Program-made: the position numbers and the translations under genes
Part shown: one piece after another, positions 39,504 through 50,083 of the stretch
Layout of the letters: every line of letters starts with the position of its first letter
Numbering within the stretch: position 1 is the first letter of the stretch
NCBI RefSeq assembly: GCF_036013645.1
Contig: NZ_CP107869.1
Coordinates: 2,480,001-2,544,000 of the forward strand
Direction of reading: 5' to 3'
Length of the DNA stretch: 64,000 bases
Source: Streptomyces sp. NBC_00490
Lineage (GTDB): Bacteria > Actinomycetota > Actinomycetes > Streptomycetales > Streptomycetaceae
The notes under the pieces: generated by a model
The model's database searches: none
What the model saw: the letters and a program-made list of their open reading frames with translations, nothing else
Told to the model about the DNA's origin: nothing

Positions 39504-39644
39504 GCGGGCCTTCCGGGGTCGGGGCGGGCAAGCGTGGATCGAGGGCAAGAGTGGTCGGGCGTGCGAACCGGGGCGGTGACCGGAAGGCTTGTCGGCGGGC
39601 CATGGGGCGGGGGTGGGCCTATGCGGTCCGCCCCCGCCCCGAGG

Positions 39645-42600
39645 TCAGCGGCGCGCCTCGCCGAACACCGAAGGGTAGTCGGCCACGGCCTTCGACCAGT
39701 CGTCGTCGTAGCGGATGCGGACGACCTCCCAGCCGATCTCCTTCAGCCGCTCGGCGGCCTCCTCGTCGCGCAGCGTCGTCTCGGCGTGGTCGTGGTGCGG
39801 GCCGTCGACGAAGACCGCGACCGGGCCGAAGGAGGTGTCGTACACGAAGTCCGGCTTGGACAGGGCCGCGCTCAGCCTGACCTGCTGGTGGTCGGGCAGG
39901 CGGTGGCCGTGGGTCGTGAGGTAGGCGACGAACCGCTCCTCCAGGGAGGAGTCGGCGCCCTCGATGAGCGCGTCGGCGTGCTCGTCGCGGGTGCGGCCCG
40001 CGTGGCTGGAGCCGACCTCGCCGCCCGCGAAGTCCATCAGCAGCTGCTTCACCAGGGTGCGGTCGATCATCCGGTGGTGGCGCTGGTTGCCGAAGGAGAG
40101 CAGGCAGTCGTAGCAGCCCTTCTCGCACGGGTCGCCCTTGCGCTTCTCGGCTCCCCGGTCGCGCCCGACCTGGTCGAAGTGCGCGATCTCCAGGGCCCGG
40201 CGGGCGGCGCGGGCGAGCGCGTCGGGCTCCGCCTGGAGGCGGCGCAGGACGCCCGCGCCGCCCTCGGCGCTCTCGATGAACAGCAGCCGCTCGCGGGGAC
40301 CGTCGTGCGGCGGCAGCTCCTCGGTGTCCAGCTCGGAGTCCTCCAGCTGGAACTCGGCCTCGATGCCCCGCTCCAGCGCGTACTGAAGGGTGATCGCGGT
40401 GTCCTTGTCGACGGGGGCCGCGAGCTTGAGGACGAGGATGTTGCGGGTGTCCTGGACGTACGGGATGACGGGGATCTTGCGCACAACCTTCTCCGCGTCG
40501 GCGAGGCCCTCGTCCTCCACCGGGGTCTCCCGGCCGGGCGCGCTCGCGCTCGGCCTGCCGGTGGAGCCGGCCAGCCACTGGCCGGTGACCGGGTCGAGCC
40601 AGAAGCCGATGTCGCCCTTGGCGACCGAGCGGCGGTAGCCCAGGTTGGTGAGCCGGACGGTGGCGCTGTCGCCGTAGACCAGTTCGGCGAGGAGGCGGCC
40701 GGCCGCGGCCTTCGCCTCGGCGCGCAGCGAACCGTCCCGGCCGCCCTCGTGCTGCTTGAAACGGTAGGAGATCTCCACCGCGTAGCCCGTGCGCTGGCGC
40801 TCCTCCTCGTCGGAGGAGATACGGTCGCGGCGGTGGGTGAAGACGGTGTGCAGGTGCAGCAGCCCGGTGCGGGGGTCGCCGTACGAGCTGTTGCAGCCCA
40901 GGCAGGTGTCCTCGCGCAGTTCCTCGGGGGACAGATAGCCGCAGCCCTGGCACACCTTGGCGCTCTCGGTGGTCAGTTCGCCGCTGGTGTCCGGGGGCAG
41001 CTGCACCCGGTCCACCTTGAACCGGCTGCCCTCGTGATAGATCAGCGCGCCCGGCCCGAACTCGCGGATCGCGATGAACCGGGACCGCTGGAGGTAGTCG
41101 CCGTCGTAGCCGCGGCTGGTGCGGCCCGTGCCGGGGATGTAGGCGGCGAGCGGCAGCCGGGGGAAGGAGTAGCCGGGCAGGAAGCCCTCGGAGGCGAAGT
41201 AGCGGTACGGGTAGAAGTCGGACAGCACCGTGCGCTCGCCTCCCTGCCTGTTCTCCAGGAGGGCGATCTGGTTCTCCGCCTGGGCGCGGCGGCGGACGGC
41301 CTGGGCCTGGGAGCGGCCGGTCGCCGTGCGGTTGCGGATGTTGTCGTGCTGGATCTCCCGCTCCTCCAGGGCCTTGCGGTAGAGGTTCCGCCAGCGTCCG
41401 CACTTCTCGTCGAAACGCCCGGGGGCCTTGGCGACGGTGTCCTCCAGCCACTGCTCGTGCCACCAGGACGTCTCGCGCAGGGCGTCGACGCAGCCCGCGA
41501 GGACGGTGCGGGCCCGGACGAGGGCGCGCTGCCGGGCAGCCGGCCCGTCGATCTGCTCCCGCACCTCGGGCAGCAGCTCCAGCGAGGGGGTCTTGCCGTC
41601 GGTGTCGAGGATCCTGGTCATGGTGCGGCCGAGTTCCAGGCGGGTCTCGGCGAGCCAGATGGCGTGCACGTGCGAGGCGAGCAGGTCCTCGTTGGCCAGG
41701 TCGAGGCGGGGCGCGGCGACGGTGCCCGCGACCATCTGGTCGGAGCGGGTGAAGTAGTACTGGTCATGGCTGTTGCCGGTCGCGCAGTACGTGGTGACCA
41801 GCGCGGGCTGGCCCGAGCGGCCCGCGCGGCCCGAGCGCTGGGCATAGTTCGCGGGGGTCGGCGGGACGTTGCGGAGGTTGACGGCGTTGAGGCTGGCGAT
41901 GTCGACGCCGAGCTCCATCGTGGGCGAGCAGTACAGCAGGGGCAGCGGCAGCCCCTTGCTGAACAGCTTCTCCCGCTCCTCGCGGACGTCGGGGTGGACC
42001 TGGGCGGTGTGCTCTGCGGCGTGCAGTCCGGCGAAGGTGGACGCGACCTCCTTGTAGAGACCCTTGAAGAAGGCGTTGACGCGGGGGCCCCGGCCGGTGC
42101 GGTAGGTGCGGCGCAGCCGGTCCACCGCGCCGTGCTCGTCGTCGCGGGCGTGCCAGCGGATCACCGGGTGGTGGATCTGGTAGCCGGGGTCCTCGCCCCG
42201 GCCCTGGGTGATCCGGCTCAGGACACCGCCGTCGGCGAGGACCTCCAGCAGGTCGCGGATCACGTCCTGGACGTCGTCGAGGGAGAGGTCGTGGCCCCAG
42301 CCCGGGAAGGTCTCCGGCTTGCGGACGTGGCGGCCGAAGGCGGTGCGGCCGGTGAGGTTCAGCTCGCTGCGGGTGCGCCCGGAGCGGCCCGGCCGGCCGG
42401 AGCGGGCCACCGCGACGCCGGGCGCGGGGGGCGCGGACTCGGTCTCGGCGATGGCCCAGGCGTCGTTGAGCTTGGCGGACTCCTTGCCCAGTTCGTTGAA
42501 TTTGGCCTCGGTGAAGTACGGGGTGTCCACGGCGCGCTGGCGCCGCAGCTCGTCCATGAGGACGCGGGCCAGGTCGAGCCGGGTCGCCGGAGTGGCGGTG

Positions 42601-44924
42601 CGCAGCGGCCCGGCGGCGCGCTGCCAGCGCTCCTCGTCCTGGGCGATCTGGTCGAGCCCCGCGTACTCCAGGCCCAGCAGACCGGTCTGCTCCAGGTTGG
42701 GCATGGTGATCCGCCAGCCACGCTCCAGGTCGAGGAAGAGCCGGTACTCCGCCACCTGGGCCAAGGCGCTCAGCGTCTCCTCGGCGAGTGCCTCCACCTC
42801 GGTGGGGTTGTTGGCGTACTCGTGACGGGCCAGCCCCATGGCGGCCACGACCTCTTCGCCCAGCCGCTTCCAGCGCAGGCCCGCCTCTCCCGCCTTCAGC
42901 ATGGCGCGGTAGAGGGCGCCGCGCAGCTGCGTGACCATGACGAAGTCGTTGAAGTGCCCCGCCTGCAGGCTGGCGTCCTGACGGTTGTCGACGAACGTGA
43001 GCAACTTGCGTGCGTCGTCGTCGAGTTCGTCCGCGGGCAGGCTCTTGAGGTGGCGGACGATGGAGGCGCTGACGACGGAGGTGGCGGTGGAGCGGCCTTC
43101 CTGGTCGAGCGTCATCAGCTTGGCGAAGTCGCGCTCCCTGACCTGCTCGTAGCTGACCCCGCACTCCAGGCAGAACAAGAACGGGGCGGGCAGGTAGGTG
43201 GCGTACAGGCCGTCTGCGTCCTTGTTCACCGCCGTGCCGTCGGGCCTCACCCACACGGGCTGCGGGGCGCGCTTCTTGCGGCTCGCGGTGAGGACGGGCG
43301 TGCCCTTCTTCGGATCGAGGGTGAGCCAACTGTCGGGGAAGCGGCGCTGGTCGATCGCGTCCGTGACACGTTCGGGCCACGGGTTGGCGGCCGAGAGGTA
43401 GAGGTAGCCCTGCTCGTCGTCCGCGTCCTCACGGGTGCGGAAGGCGAGCGTGCCGTCGTCGCTCTGCTCGCGGGCCACGGTGAGGTACTCCTGGCCGCAC
43501 TCGCGACAGAAGGACAGCGGCAGCAGGAGCTTCTCCGGCTCTCCGGGCACCCGCTGCTGGTAGGTACGGGTGATGTGGCGGCTGTCTGCCGGCTCCAAGG
43601 AGACGTACGCCGAGCCGCCCTTGGAGAGGAACTGGTGGAGGCGGAACGCGAACAGTGCGCGGTCGTCGGCGTCGCGGACCTGCGTACCGGCCCGGAGCGT
43701 GGACCGGATCGCCTTGGTGCAGGCGGTGTACTGCGCGTCCTCGGGTGCGTCGCGCGGGATGTCGAAGGCGTCCTCGCGCAGGACTCGCGCGGCGAGCTCC
43801 ACGGTGGTGGGCTTGGCGCGCACCAGCAGACGAGTGTCGTCCTCGTCGGTGGTCTCGGTGAGGCCGAAGGCGGTCTCGACCCAGCGGGCCAGCGGGTCGG
43901 CCTTGAGTGCGTCGTACTCCAGCGGAGGGTTGTTCTCCCTTACCCGGGCGGCGAGTTCGGCCCGCGTGGGTGTCGTGTCGCCGGTCGCGCGGACCAGGGT
44001 CTCGCCCACCACCCGGTCCGGGGAGATCTCCGTGTCGAACAGCGTGGAGGCGACCTCGGCGACCTCAATGCGGCGGGCGGCGGGGGTGCCCTTGGTGGAC
44101 ATGGTGGCGGAGGTGCCGACGCACTGCAGGGCGGGCGACTCGCACGCCTCGCGCACACGCCGGACCAGCAGGGCGACGTCGGCGCCCTGACGGCCGCGGT
44201 AGGTGTGCAGTTCGTCCAGGACGAGGAAGCGCAGGCCCTTGGCCCGGCCGATGAGCCGCTTGCGCTCCTCGGGGCGGGTGAGCATCAGCTCCAGCATCAC
44301 GTAGTTGGTGAGCAGGATGTCCGGGGGGGTGTCGAGGACCGCGTCCTTCTCGGACTGCTTCTCCTGGCCGGTGTAACGGGCGTATGTGACGGGCTCGTTG
44401 CCCTCGCCGTATCCGGCGGTGAGGAACTTTCTCAGCTCGCCCCGCTGGCTGTTGGCCAGCGCGTTCATCGGGTAGACGATGATCGCCTTGATGCTCGGGG
44501 GGTCTCCGGGCCGCTTCTCGCTCAGGATCCGGCTGACGATGGGCACGATGTAGCCGAGGCTCTTTCCGGAGCCGGTGCCGGTCGTCAGGACGTACGAGTC
44601 CTTCGAGTCGGCGGCCTCGATGGCGTCGCGCTGGTGCCGGTGGAAGCGGATGGGACGGATCGTCGCACCCCGCTTGTCCTTGCCGGTGCGGAAGATCCGC
44701 TTGCACTCGGGGTGGAGGAGGCCGAGGTCGTCGGCGAGGTGGTCGACAGTGCCGCCGCTCGCGAAGCTCGGGTTGAGCGAGAGCCAGGGGTCGGGCCACT
44801 GGTCGCCGTCGGCAAGGGACTTGGTCACCTTCTCGCCGATCCGCGGGTCGTCGATCACCACCGATCCGGACGTGTACTCCTTGTAGTCCCGGATGAGCCG
44901 GCGGTGCACCTCGAAGACGTCCAC
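39645..44924 (-). CDS. helicase-DUF1998 protein with C-terminal Vsr/DUF559-like nuclease
   Basis: About 1759 residues. SF2 helicase motifs [11 protein letters not shown] (about 115), [11 protein letters not shown] (DELH instead of DEAH) and [10 protein letters not shown]-lobe [19 protein letters not shown] and [10 protein letters not shown]. Zinc-like pairs CREC, CLEC and CQGC. The DUF1998/MZB cluster [18 protein letters not shown] is near 1597. The last 110 residues add a PD-(D/E)XK fold: [20 protein letters not shown], a His pair, and [20 protein letters not shown], typical of Vsr/DUF559 nucleases. The GTG at 44924 has GAGGATCAC before it; another GTG at 44981 lacks a ribosome site. First gene of the operon with the SNF2 helicase and methylase. 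Likely combines the DrmA, DrmB and nuclease roles. Confidence 0.84.
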   Translation of the reverse strand: MDVFEVHRRLIRDYKEYTSGSVVIDDPRIGEKVTKSLADGDQWPDPWLSLNPSFASGGTVDHLADDLGLLHPECKRIFRTGKDKRGATIRPIRFHRHQRDAIEAADSKDSYVLTTGTGSGKSLGYIVPIVSRILSEKRPGDPPSIKAIIVYPMNALANSQRGELRKFLTAGYGEGNEPVTYARYTGQEKQSEKDAVLDTPPDILLTNYVMLELMLTRPEERKRLIGRAKGLRFLVLDELHTYRGRQGADVALLVRRVREACESPALQCVGTSATMSTKGTPAARRIEVAEVASTLFDTEISPDRVVGETLVRATGDTTPTRAELAARVRENNPPLEYDALKADPLARWVETAFGLTETTDEDDTRLLVRAKPTTVELAARVLREDAFDIPRDAPEDAQYTACTKAIRSTLRAGTQVRDADDRALFAFRLHQFLSKGGSAYVSLEPADSRHITRTYQQRVPGEPEKLLLPLSFCRECGQEYLTVAREQSDDGTLAFRTREDADDEQGYLYLSAANPWPERVTDAIDQRRFPDSWLTLDPKKGTPVLTASRKKRAPQPVWVRPDGTAVNKDADGLYATYLPAPFLFCLECGVSYEQVRERDFAKLMTLDQEGRSTATSVVSASIVRHLKSLPADELDDDARKLLTFVDNRQDASLQAGHFNDFVMVTQLRGALYRAMLKAGEAGLRWKRLGEEVVAAMGLARHEYANNPTEVEALAEETLSALAQVAEYRLFLDLERGWRITMPNLEQTGLLGLEYAGLDQIAQDEERWQRAAGPLRTATPATRLDLARVLMDELRRQRAVDTPYFTEAKFNELGKESAKLNDAWAIAETESAPPAPGVAVARSGRPGRSGRTRSELNLTGRTAFGRHVRKPETFPGWGHDLSLDDVQDVIRDLLEVLADGGVLSRITQGRGEDPGYQIHHPVIRWHARDDEHGAVDRLRRTYRTGRGPRVNAFFKGLYKEVASTFAGLHAAEHTAQVHPDVREEREKLFSKGLPLPLLYCSPTMELGVDIASLNAVNLRNVPPTPANYAQRSGRAGRSGQPALVTTYCATGNSHDQYYFTRSDQMVAGTVAAPRLDLANEDLLASHVHAIWLAETRLELGRTMTRILDTDGKTPSLELLPEVREQIDGPAARQRALVRARTVLAGCVDALRETSWWHEQWLEDTVAKAPGRFDEKCGRWRNLYRKALEEREIQHDNIRNRTATGRSQAQAVRRRAQAENQIALLENRQGGERTVLSDFYPYRYFASEGFLPGYSFPRLPLAAYIPGTGRTSRGYDGDYLQRSRFIAIREFGPGALIYHEGSRFKVDRVQLPPDTSGELTTESAKVCQGCGYLSPEELREDTCLGCNSSYGDPRTGLLHLHTVFTHRRDRISSDEEERQRTGYAVEISYRFKQHEGGRDGSLRAEAKAAAGRLLAELVYGDSATVRLTNLGYRRSVAKGDIGFWLDPVTGQWLAGSTGRPSASAPGRETPVEDEGLADAEKVVRKIPVIPYVQDTRNILVLKLAAPVDKDTAITLQYALERGIEAEFQLEDSELDTEELPPHDGPRERLLFIESAEGGAGVLRRLQAEPDALARAARRALEIAHFDQVGRDRGAEKRKGDPCEKGCYDCLLSFGNQRHHRMIDRTLVKQLLMDFAGGEVGSSHAGRTRDEHADALIEGADSSLEERFVAYLTTHGHRLPDHQQVRLSAALSKPDFVYDTSFGPVAVFVDGPHHDHAETTLRDEEAAERLKEIGWEVVRIRYDDDWSKAVADYPSVFGEARR

Positions 44925-45007
44925 GTGATCCTCACTAGCTCCCGACGTGATCCACGCCCCACCGTAGTGGGTGAGGCGCACGGGACGAACCGCCCCGCCT
45001 TCACCCC

Positions 45008-45037
45008 ATTAGAGCAAGAGCATGTGAACTCAGTCAA
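45008..45037 (-). promoter_or_regulatory. promoter with island motif, copy B
   Basis: On the minus strand TTGACT (45037-45032), an 18-base spacer and TCTAAT (45013-45008) form a good promoter for the DISARM-like operon. TTGACT is followed by GAGTTCAC, giving the shared element TTGACTnnGTTCAC (45024-45037 as its complement). Confidence 0.65.
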
Positions 45038-45147
45038 CGAATAAAGCGTCGCGCGGACGGCATTCGAAGCACCACCGTGTCACACTCTCCCTGACACCAG
45101 CCCGGGCAGGGCGCGGCAGGGCACGGAGGGGACGGGCCGCAGCGCAA

Positions 45148-46161
45148 ATGGACACCGGAACACTGATCGCCGGTCGCTACCGGATCAAGCGCCTCATCGG
45201 CCGGGGCGGCATGGGAGTCGTCTGGCTCGCCCACGACGAGAACCTGGGCCGCGACGTGGCGCTGAAGACCATGAACGTCGATTTAGGACTCACCGAGGAG
45301 CAGCGCGCCCGCGACGCCGAAAGGTTCCGCCGGGAGGCGCAGGCCGTCGCGCGACTCGACCATGCGGGCCTCGCCACCGTCTACGACCTCGGCGAGGAGA
45401 ACGGCACCCGCTTTCTGGTCATGCAGTACGTGATCGGGCCCCCGCTCGACGACCGGATCATCGAGGAGGGCCCGCTCTCCATCGAGGAGACCGCGTCGAT
45501 CGGCGTCCAGATCGCCTCCGTTCTGGGCTCGGTGCACGCCCGCGAGGTCGTACACCGCGACCTCAAGGGCAGCAACGTCGTGATCCGCACGGACGGCGTG
45601 GTCAAGGTCCTGGACTTCGGCGTCGCCGCCTTCCTCGACCCGGACACCACAGGCCTCACCACGACCGGTGAGCGCCCCGGCAGCCTGGAGTGCATGGCGC
45701 CGGAACAGGTGCGGGGCAAGCCGGTCGACCCCCGCACCGATCTGTACGCGCTGGGCTGTCTGCTGTACGCGATGCTGACGGGCGAGCCGGTCTTCACGCA
45801 CGAGTCCGAACTGATGCTGCCCGGCATGATCCTTGAGCAGCCGCCCGTACCGCCCGGAAGGCTCCGCGCGGGCATCCCCTCCGAACTGGAGGACCTGGTG
45901 CTCCAGTTGCTGGCCAAGGACCCCGACGAACGCCCCGCCCACGCCGGCGAGGTGTGGCGGCGCCTCGCCGTGTGGCTGCCCGAGCGCCGCACCCCCGAAC
46001 AGGCACTCGTCCCGTGGGCCGAGGTCGACCCGCTTCGGCCCTTCACCCACCCGATGGGACCCGAAGCGCGGCCGGTGCGGGCATGGGCGGCATCGGGGCG
46101 GAACGGCCGACCGGGGCGGACGGGGGCGGCGTCAGGGCGGCACGGCCGGCCATCGCGCTGA
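45148..46161 (+). CDS. soluble Hanks-type Ser/Thr protein kinase
   Basis: 337 residues. Complete kinase domain: glycine loop LIGRGGMGVVW, Lys40 in VALK, HRDLKGSNVV (Asp139), LDFGV (157-159), MAPEQVRG, and DPDERP near its end. The last 60 residues are a Pro/Arg/Gly-rich disordered tail. There is no transmembrane segment or PASTA sensor, so it is cytosolic. TTA codon at 45283-45285, unusual among its neighbours. The gene is divergent from the DISARM-like operon and precedes a methylase gene by 179 bases. The ribosome site is distant and weak. Confidence 0.9.
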   Translation: MDTGTLIAGRYRIKRLIGRGGMGVVWLAHDENLGRDVALKTMNVDLGLTEEQRARDAERFRREAQAVARLDHAGLATVYDLGEENGTRFLVMQYVIGPPLDDRIIEEGPLSIEETASIGVQIASVLGSVHAREVVHRDLKGSNVVIRTDGVVKVLDFGVAAFLDPDTTGLTTTGERPGSLECMAPEQVRGKPVDPRTDLYALGCLLYAMLTGEPVFTHESELMLPGMILEQPPVPPGRLRAGIPSELEDLVLQLLAKDPDERPAHAGEVWRRLAVWLPERRTPEQALVPWAEVDPLRPFTHPMGPEARPVRAWAASGRNGRPGRTGAASGRHGRPSR

Positions 46162-46220
46162 CCCGCGCGCCTCGCCGACCGGAACGCGACGCACGCCCCC
46201 AAACCCGCCATGACGCATCT

Positions 46221-46234
46221 GTGAACAAAGTCAA
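46221..46234. promoter_or_regulatory. island motif, copy C, before the methylase gene
   Basis: GTGAACAAAGTCAA, the reverse complement of TTGACTTTGTTCAC, lies 107 bases before the methylase start. Here the TTGACT face points away from the gene, so the element is more likely an operator than simply a -35 box. Confidence 0.5.
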
Positions 46235-46340
46235 TGGTCATGTACGCTGACGGATGCAGTTCGGAGGAAGGGTGGCTTGATCACACACCCATGACCGAGG
46301 GAAAAGTCCTCCCTCCACCAGAAATGCCCTGGGAGTGCAG

Positions 46341-48392
46341 ATGTCCACGTCGCGCGCCGTACCGGTGACCTTGGCCGAAATCGCCCGCCTTGCGGGTGTG
46401 GGACGAGCCGCGGTGAGCAACTGGCGGCGGCGGCATCCGTCCTTCCCCGAGCGGATCGCCGGCACCGACACCAACCCGCAGTTCTCCTTGACCGACATCG
46501 AGGACTGGCTGCGCGACAATAAGAAGTTGAAGAAGTCCGCCGAGAGGGAATGGCTCTGGCCCGGTTTCGAGGCGCTCGGCGGGCGGGACGAGACCGGGGC
46601 CGCGATCGCCGAGGTAGGACAGCTCCTCTCAGGGCGGGTGAGCGCCGAAGGCGAAGAGATCCGTGCCGACACACGGGAGTTGATCGAACGGGCCGTGGAT
46701 CTCGGCCAGCGTGAGGGAGGCACGGAAACGTTCGCGTTTCTGCTGCGCCGCTGGCTCGACGTCCATGTGCGCCAAATCGCCACGACTCCCGAACCGCTGG
46801 CATCCCTCATGGCGCAACTCGCCCTCAGGGCGGCCAACGGCCTGGCGGGCGACAGCCCGGGCGGCTCCGGCGGCACCACGGTCATGGACCCTGCTTGCGG
46901 CCCCGGGCATCTACTCCTGGCCGCGGCCGACGCCGCGAGGGCATCCGGCGCCGAGGCACTCACGCTGCTCGGCAGTGACCGGGACGCCGTCCTCGCCTCG
47001 CTGGCGGACTCCCGCATGGCCCTCGCCGAGAACGACGGCCACAGGGAGAAGGAGTGGGCGCAGGTCTCCGTACGGGCTGCTGACTCCCTACGCGACGACC
47101 CGTTCTCCGGCACCCCCGCCAACATCGTCCTGTGCAACCCGCCCTTCAACGAACGGGACTGGGGATACGAGGAGTTGGCCACCGACGCCCGCTGGAGCCA
47201 CGGCCTTCCCCCGCGCACCGAGCCCGAACTCGCCTGGGTCCAGCACTGCCTGGCCCAGCTGCGGCCCGGCGGCGCCGCGGTACTGCTGCTGCCGCCCGCC
47301 GTCGCGGCCAGGAAGGCCGGCCGCCGCATCCGCGGCTCGCTGCTGCGCACCGGGCAACTGCGGGCCGTCGTCGCGTTGCCGCCGGGCTGCGCTGCACCGC
47401 ACAGCGTCTCCCTGCACCTGTGGGTGCTGCGGATGCCCGTCCACGGGGAAGGCACACCGGTGGGCGATCGGCTGCTGGTCGCCGACGCGGCCTCGCGCTT
47501 CCCCCGGGACCCGGAGGAGAAGTGGACCCCCGACTGGGCGGCGATCAGCGCTTTCGTGCGCGAGGCCGTCGAAGAGGCGGACTCCCCACAGGCCCCTGCC
47601 TACGTACGACAGGTGCCCGTCATCGAACTGCTCAACGACGAGGTCGACCTCACCCCTGGACGCCACATTGCCCCGCCCCCGGCGGACACGGCACTCCGAC
47701 TGGCCGAATCCTGGCGGGAGTTCACCGGGCTCACCGCGAACGTGAACAAGTCGGCCAGGCTGCTCGCGGCGCTCGACCTCGCCACGGCCGAGGCGGAAAC
47801 ACCGACGGCAACCACAGTCGCCGAGCTCGCCCGGGCCGGGGCGCTCACCCTGCGCGGCGGCCAGCAGCCGCCGGAGGAATCTATCCACGCCGGCCCGCCG
47901 TCCGACGACGGCATCCCCCTCCTCACCGTCCCCGATCTTCTGGTGGACGGCGAACCCCGCAGCTGGCTCGCTCCCGGCACCGCGGCGGCCGGCGAGGCCG
48001 TCATCGCCGAACCCGGGGACATCGTGGTGGTGGGCGTCGCCCGTGCCTTCTCCGCCTGGGTCCACGAGGGGCCGCCGACCGCCCTCGGCCCCCAACTGCA
48101 TGCCGTGCGAGTACAGCCCGAACAGCTCGACGCCTGGTTCCTCGCCGGTTCACTGCGGGCTCCCGCCAATGCCCGGCAGGCCGGCACCCACACCACGAAC
48201 TCCTCCCGCATCGACGTCCGCCGTCTTCAGATCCGCCAGGTTCCCCTCGGAGAACAACGGCGCTACGGAGAGGCGTTCCGCGAACTCACCGCCTTCGAAC
48301 GGCTGCTGCGCCGCGCGGCCGACCTCGGCACCAGCCTTGCCCGCGACCTTGGCGACGAACTGGCGGCCGGACGCCTGGCCAACCAGGCGTAG
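46341..48392 (+). CDS. N6-adenine DNA methylase with N-terminal HTH and specificity-like C-terminus
   Basis: 683 residues. Residues 8-57 are a MerR-like HTH (TLAEIARLAGVGRAAVSNW, FSLTDIEDWLRD). Methylase motif I VMDPACGPGHLLLAA (182-194), LGSDRD, and catalytic NPPF in VLCNPPFNERDWG (266-269). From about 490, VAELARAGALTLRGG, GDIVVVGV, and an AWFLAGSLR stretch with long helices resemble a type I HsdS target-recognition half. It appears to be a self-contained M-S fusion without an R subunit next to it. ATG with GGGAG seven bases upstream. It may protect host DNA from one of the neighbouring nucleases. Confidence 0.86.
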   Translation: MSTSRAVPVTLAEIARLAGVGRAAVSNWRRRHPSFPERIAGTDTNPQFSLTDIEDWLRDNKKLKKSAEREWLWPGFEALGGRDETGAAIAEVGQLLSGRVSAEGEEIRADTRELIERAVDLGQREGGTETFAFLLRRWLDVHVRQIATTPEPLASLMAQLALRAANGLAGDSPGGSGGTTVMDPACGPGHLLLAAADAARASGAEALTLLGSDRDAVLASLADSRMALAENDGHREKEWAQVSVRAADSLRDDPFSGTPANIVLCNPPFNERDWGYEELATDARWSHGLPPRTEPELAWVQHCLAQLRPGGAAVLLLPPAVAARKAGRRIRGSLLRTGQLRAVVALPPGCAAPHSVSLHLWVLRMPVHGEGTPVGDRLLVADAASRFPRDPEEKWTPDWAAISAFVREAVEEADSPQAPAYVRQVPVIELLNDEVDLTPGRHIAPPPADTALRLAESWREFTGLTANVNKSARLLAALDLATAEAETPTATTVAELARAGALTLRGGQQPPEESIHAGPPSDDGIPLLTVPDLLVDGEPRSWLAPGTAAAGEAVIAEPGDIVVVGVARAFSAWVHEGPPTALGPQLHAVRVQPEQLDAWFLAGSLRAPANARQAGTHTTNSSRIDVRRLQIRQVPLGEQRRYGEAFRELTAFERLLRRAADLGTSLARDLGDELAAGRLANQA

Positions 48393-48420
48393 CACATCGG
48401 CTCACCCGCAACGCCTGGCG

Positions 48421-49905
48421 TCACGCCTCCCCGCGTCTGGGCTCGGCCAGGCGGGCCGTGAGCTGGGCGTCGACCGCGTGGCGTACGGCCTCGACACGAG
48501 CCGCGAGTTCCGGTGGCAGTCCGGCGGCGGTGCGGCCCGCCGTGTCAACCGCCGCGATGGCCGCCTCCAGTTCACCGAACGTGAGCCGGCACTCGGCCGT
48601 GCGCAGCCGGATCAGCGCGCGATCGGCCCGCTCGGCCGGGCCGTCCCCGTGAATGAGATCGTTGTCGACGGCCTGGTAGAGGCGGGCCGCAGCGCCGAAG
48701 TTGCCGGAGAGGCGGAATCCGTCCGCAGCCCCCTGCCACACGCGACGCACCAGAGGGCGCCGATCACCCCACTCCTTGCGAACCCGTTCTGTCAGACCGT
48801 GCAGCCGGTCGGTCGCGTCGCCCGGCTCACCGGACGCGATCTCCGACTCGGCCTGCGCGCAGAGCTGTTCCACCACGCGGGCGTCCAGCCACTCGTCGGC
48901 CGGTGCGGACGCGACAGGCAGCGTGAGAGCGACCGGACGCGGACGAACAGCCCGGTCCCGCGGCCGACGCAGGGGGGCGGTGGGGTCGGGGTGGGTGCGG
49001 GGCCTGGGTTCGGGATCGCCGATCCCCGGGGCGAACGGGTCGAGGACCTCCAGGACCTCGTCAACGGCCGGGCGCTGCTCGGGCTTCTTGGCGAGCATCC
49101 GCAGTAGGAGATCGTCGATCGGCTCCGGGATGCCAGCGGCGTACGTGCTCGGTGGCAGCGGCTCCTCGTTGAGGTGCTTGTCGGTCAGGCCGGACTCCGC
49201 GCCGAGCGGGAACGGGGGCCGCCCGGTGAGGAGTTCGTAGAAGATGCAGCCGAAGCAGTAGACATCCGTGCGCGTGGTGGGCTCGCGCTCCAGGAGCTGC
49301 TCCGGCGCCAGATAACCGCGGGTGCCAAGCGTCGAACCGTGTGCCGTGTAACGGGTGGCGTCGGCGTGCAGCGGCTTGGCGATGCCGAAGTCGATGAGGA
49401 CGGCCCACCCCTCTTCATCGATCATGATGTTCGCGGGCTTGAGGTCCCGGTGTACGACCGGGAGCGTGTGTGCGCAGGCCAACGCCCCTGCCACCTGGAT
49501 GGCGACAGCAACCGCCGTGGCCAGAGGCAGGGGGCTGTGCTCGTCGAGGAAGGTCCTCAGACTCACTCCGGTCACCAGGCGCATGGCGATGTAGGGGACG
49601 CCCCGGTGCGATCCGCTCCCGTAGAGTTCGGTGATTCCCGGATGATCGAGCGTGCCCAGGAGGTTGGCCTCGCGCCGGAACCGGGCGTTCCTGACGGTGA
49701 GTTCGACATCCCGCTCGTACGGGTCGAGGCAGTACAGGGCCTCGGAGTCGTGGCGCAGGAACTTCACCGCCACCTCCCGCCCCCCGGACACCTCTCGGGC
49801 CCGCCAGACCTGGGCCATCCCGCCCTTGCCCAGAGGGTCCTTCAACTCGTAGCGCCCGTCGACCAGATCACTCACGCCGGGCTTGTACGTATCCGCGTCC
49901 ACCAC
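48421..49905 (-). CDS. Ser/Thr protein kinase with C-terminal helical repeats
   Basis: 494 residues. Kinase domain: LGKGGMAQVWRA, Lys48 in VAVKFL, VHRDLKPANI (Asp154), IDFGIAK (172-174), GTRGYLAPEQ and PEQRPAVDEV. After a Pro/Arg linker (about 296-330) the C-terminal 150 residues are helical with TPR-like spacing (FGAAARLYQAVDN, FGELEAAIAAVDTAGRT). No membrane segment. The GTG at 49905 has GAAGGGGC upstream; a GTG at 49920 has none. It converges on the methylase and is divergent from the pPIWI-RE operon, sharing its promoter region. Confidence 0.88.
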   Translation of the reverse strand: MVDADTYKPGVSDLVDGRYELKDPLGKGGMAQVWRAREVSGGREVAVKFLRHDSEALYCLDPYERDVELTVRNARFRREANLLGTLDHPGITELYGSGSHRGVPYIAMRLVTGVSLRTFLDEHSPLPLATAVAVAIQVAGALACAHTLPVVHRDLKPANIMIDEEGWAVLIDFGIAKPLHADATRYTAHGSTLGTRGYLAPEQLLEREPTTRTDVYCFGCIFYELLTGRPPFPLGAESGLTDKHLNEEPLPPSTYAAGIPEPIDDLLLRMLAKKPEQRPAVDEVLEVLDPFAPGIGDPEPRPRTHPDPTAPLRRPRDRAVRPRPVALTLPVASAPADEWLDARVVEQLCAQAESEIASGEPGDATDRLHGLTERVRKEWGDRRPLVRRVWQGAADGFRLSGNFGAAARLYQAVDNDLIHGDGPAERADRALIRLRTAECRLTFGELEAAIAAVDTAGRTAAGLPPELAARVEAVRHAVDAQLTARLAEPRRGEA

Positions 49906-49976
49906 TGTGCCCCTTCGCACCGCTGCGCATCAGACCCACCAGCGTAGCGTGAAAGATTCTGGACACGAGACGTCCA

Positions 49977-50006
49977 TGGACTCAGTTCACAGACTTATGC
50001 CATGCT
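49977..50006 (+). promoter_or_regulatory. promoter with island motif TGGACTCAGTTCAC, copy D
   Basis: TGGACTCAGTTCAC at 49977-49990 differs by one base from copy A. With TGGACT as -35, CATGCT at 50001-50006 is an acceptable -10 at 18 bases, giving a leader of about 70 bases before the nuclease start. The divergent kinase start is 71 bases on the other side. Confidence 0.6.
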
Positions 50007-50083
50007 CTAGTGGCGCCCGGACGTCCTCGGACTCCCGTTGCTCTGGGCACCTCCTGCCCATACCGCCTGTCACGGGGGTCACC

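Noticed and set aside
38853..45044. A 6.2-kb open frame antisense to the DISARM-like helicase and SNF2 genes
   Set aside because: Composition is low-complexity Gly/Ala/Val/Arg with no family motif; it is the GC-bias shadow of strongly supported minus-strand genes.
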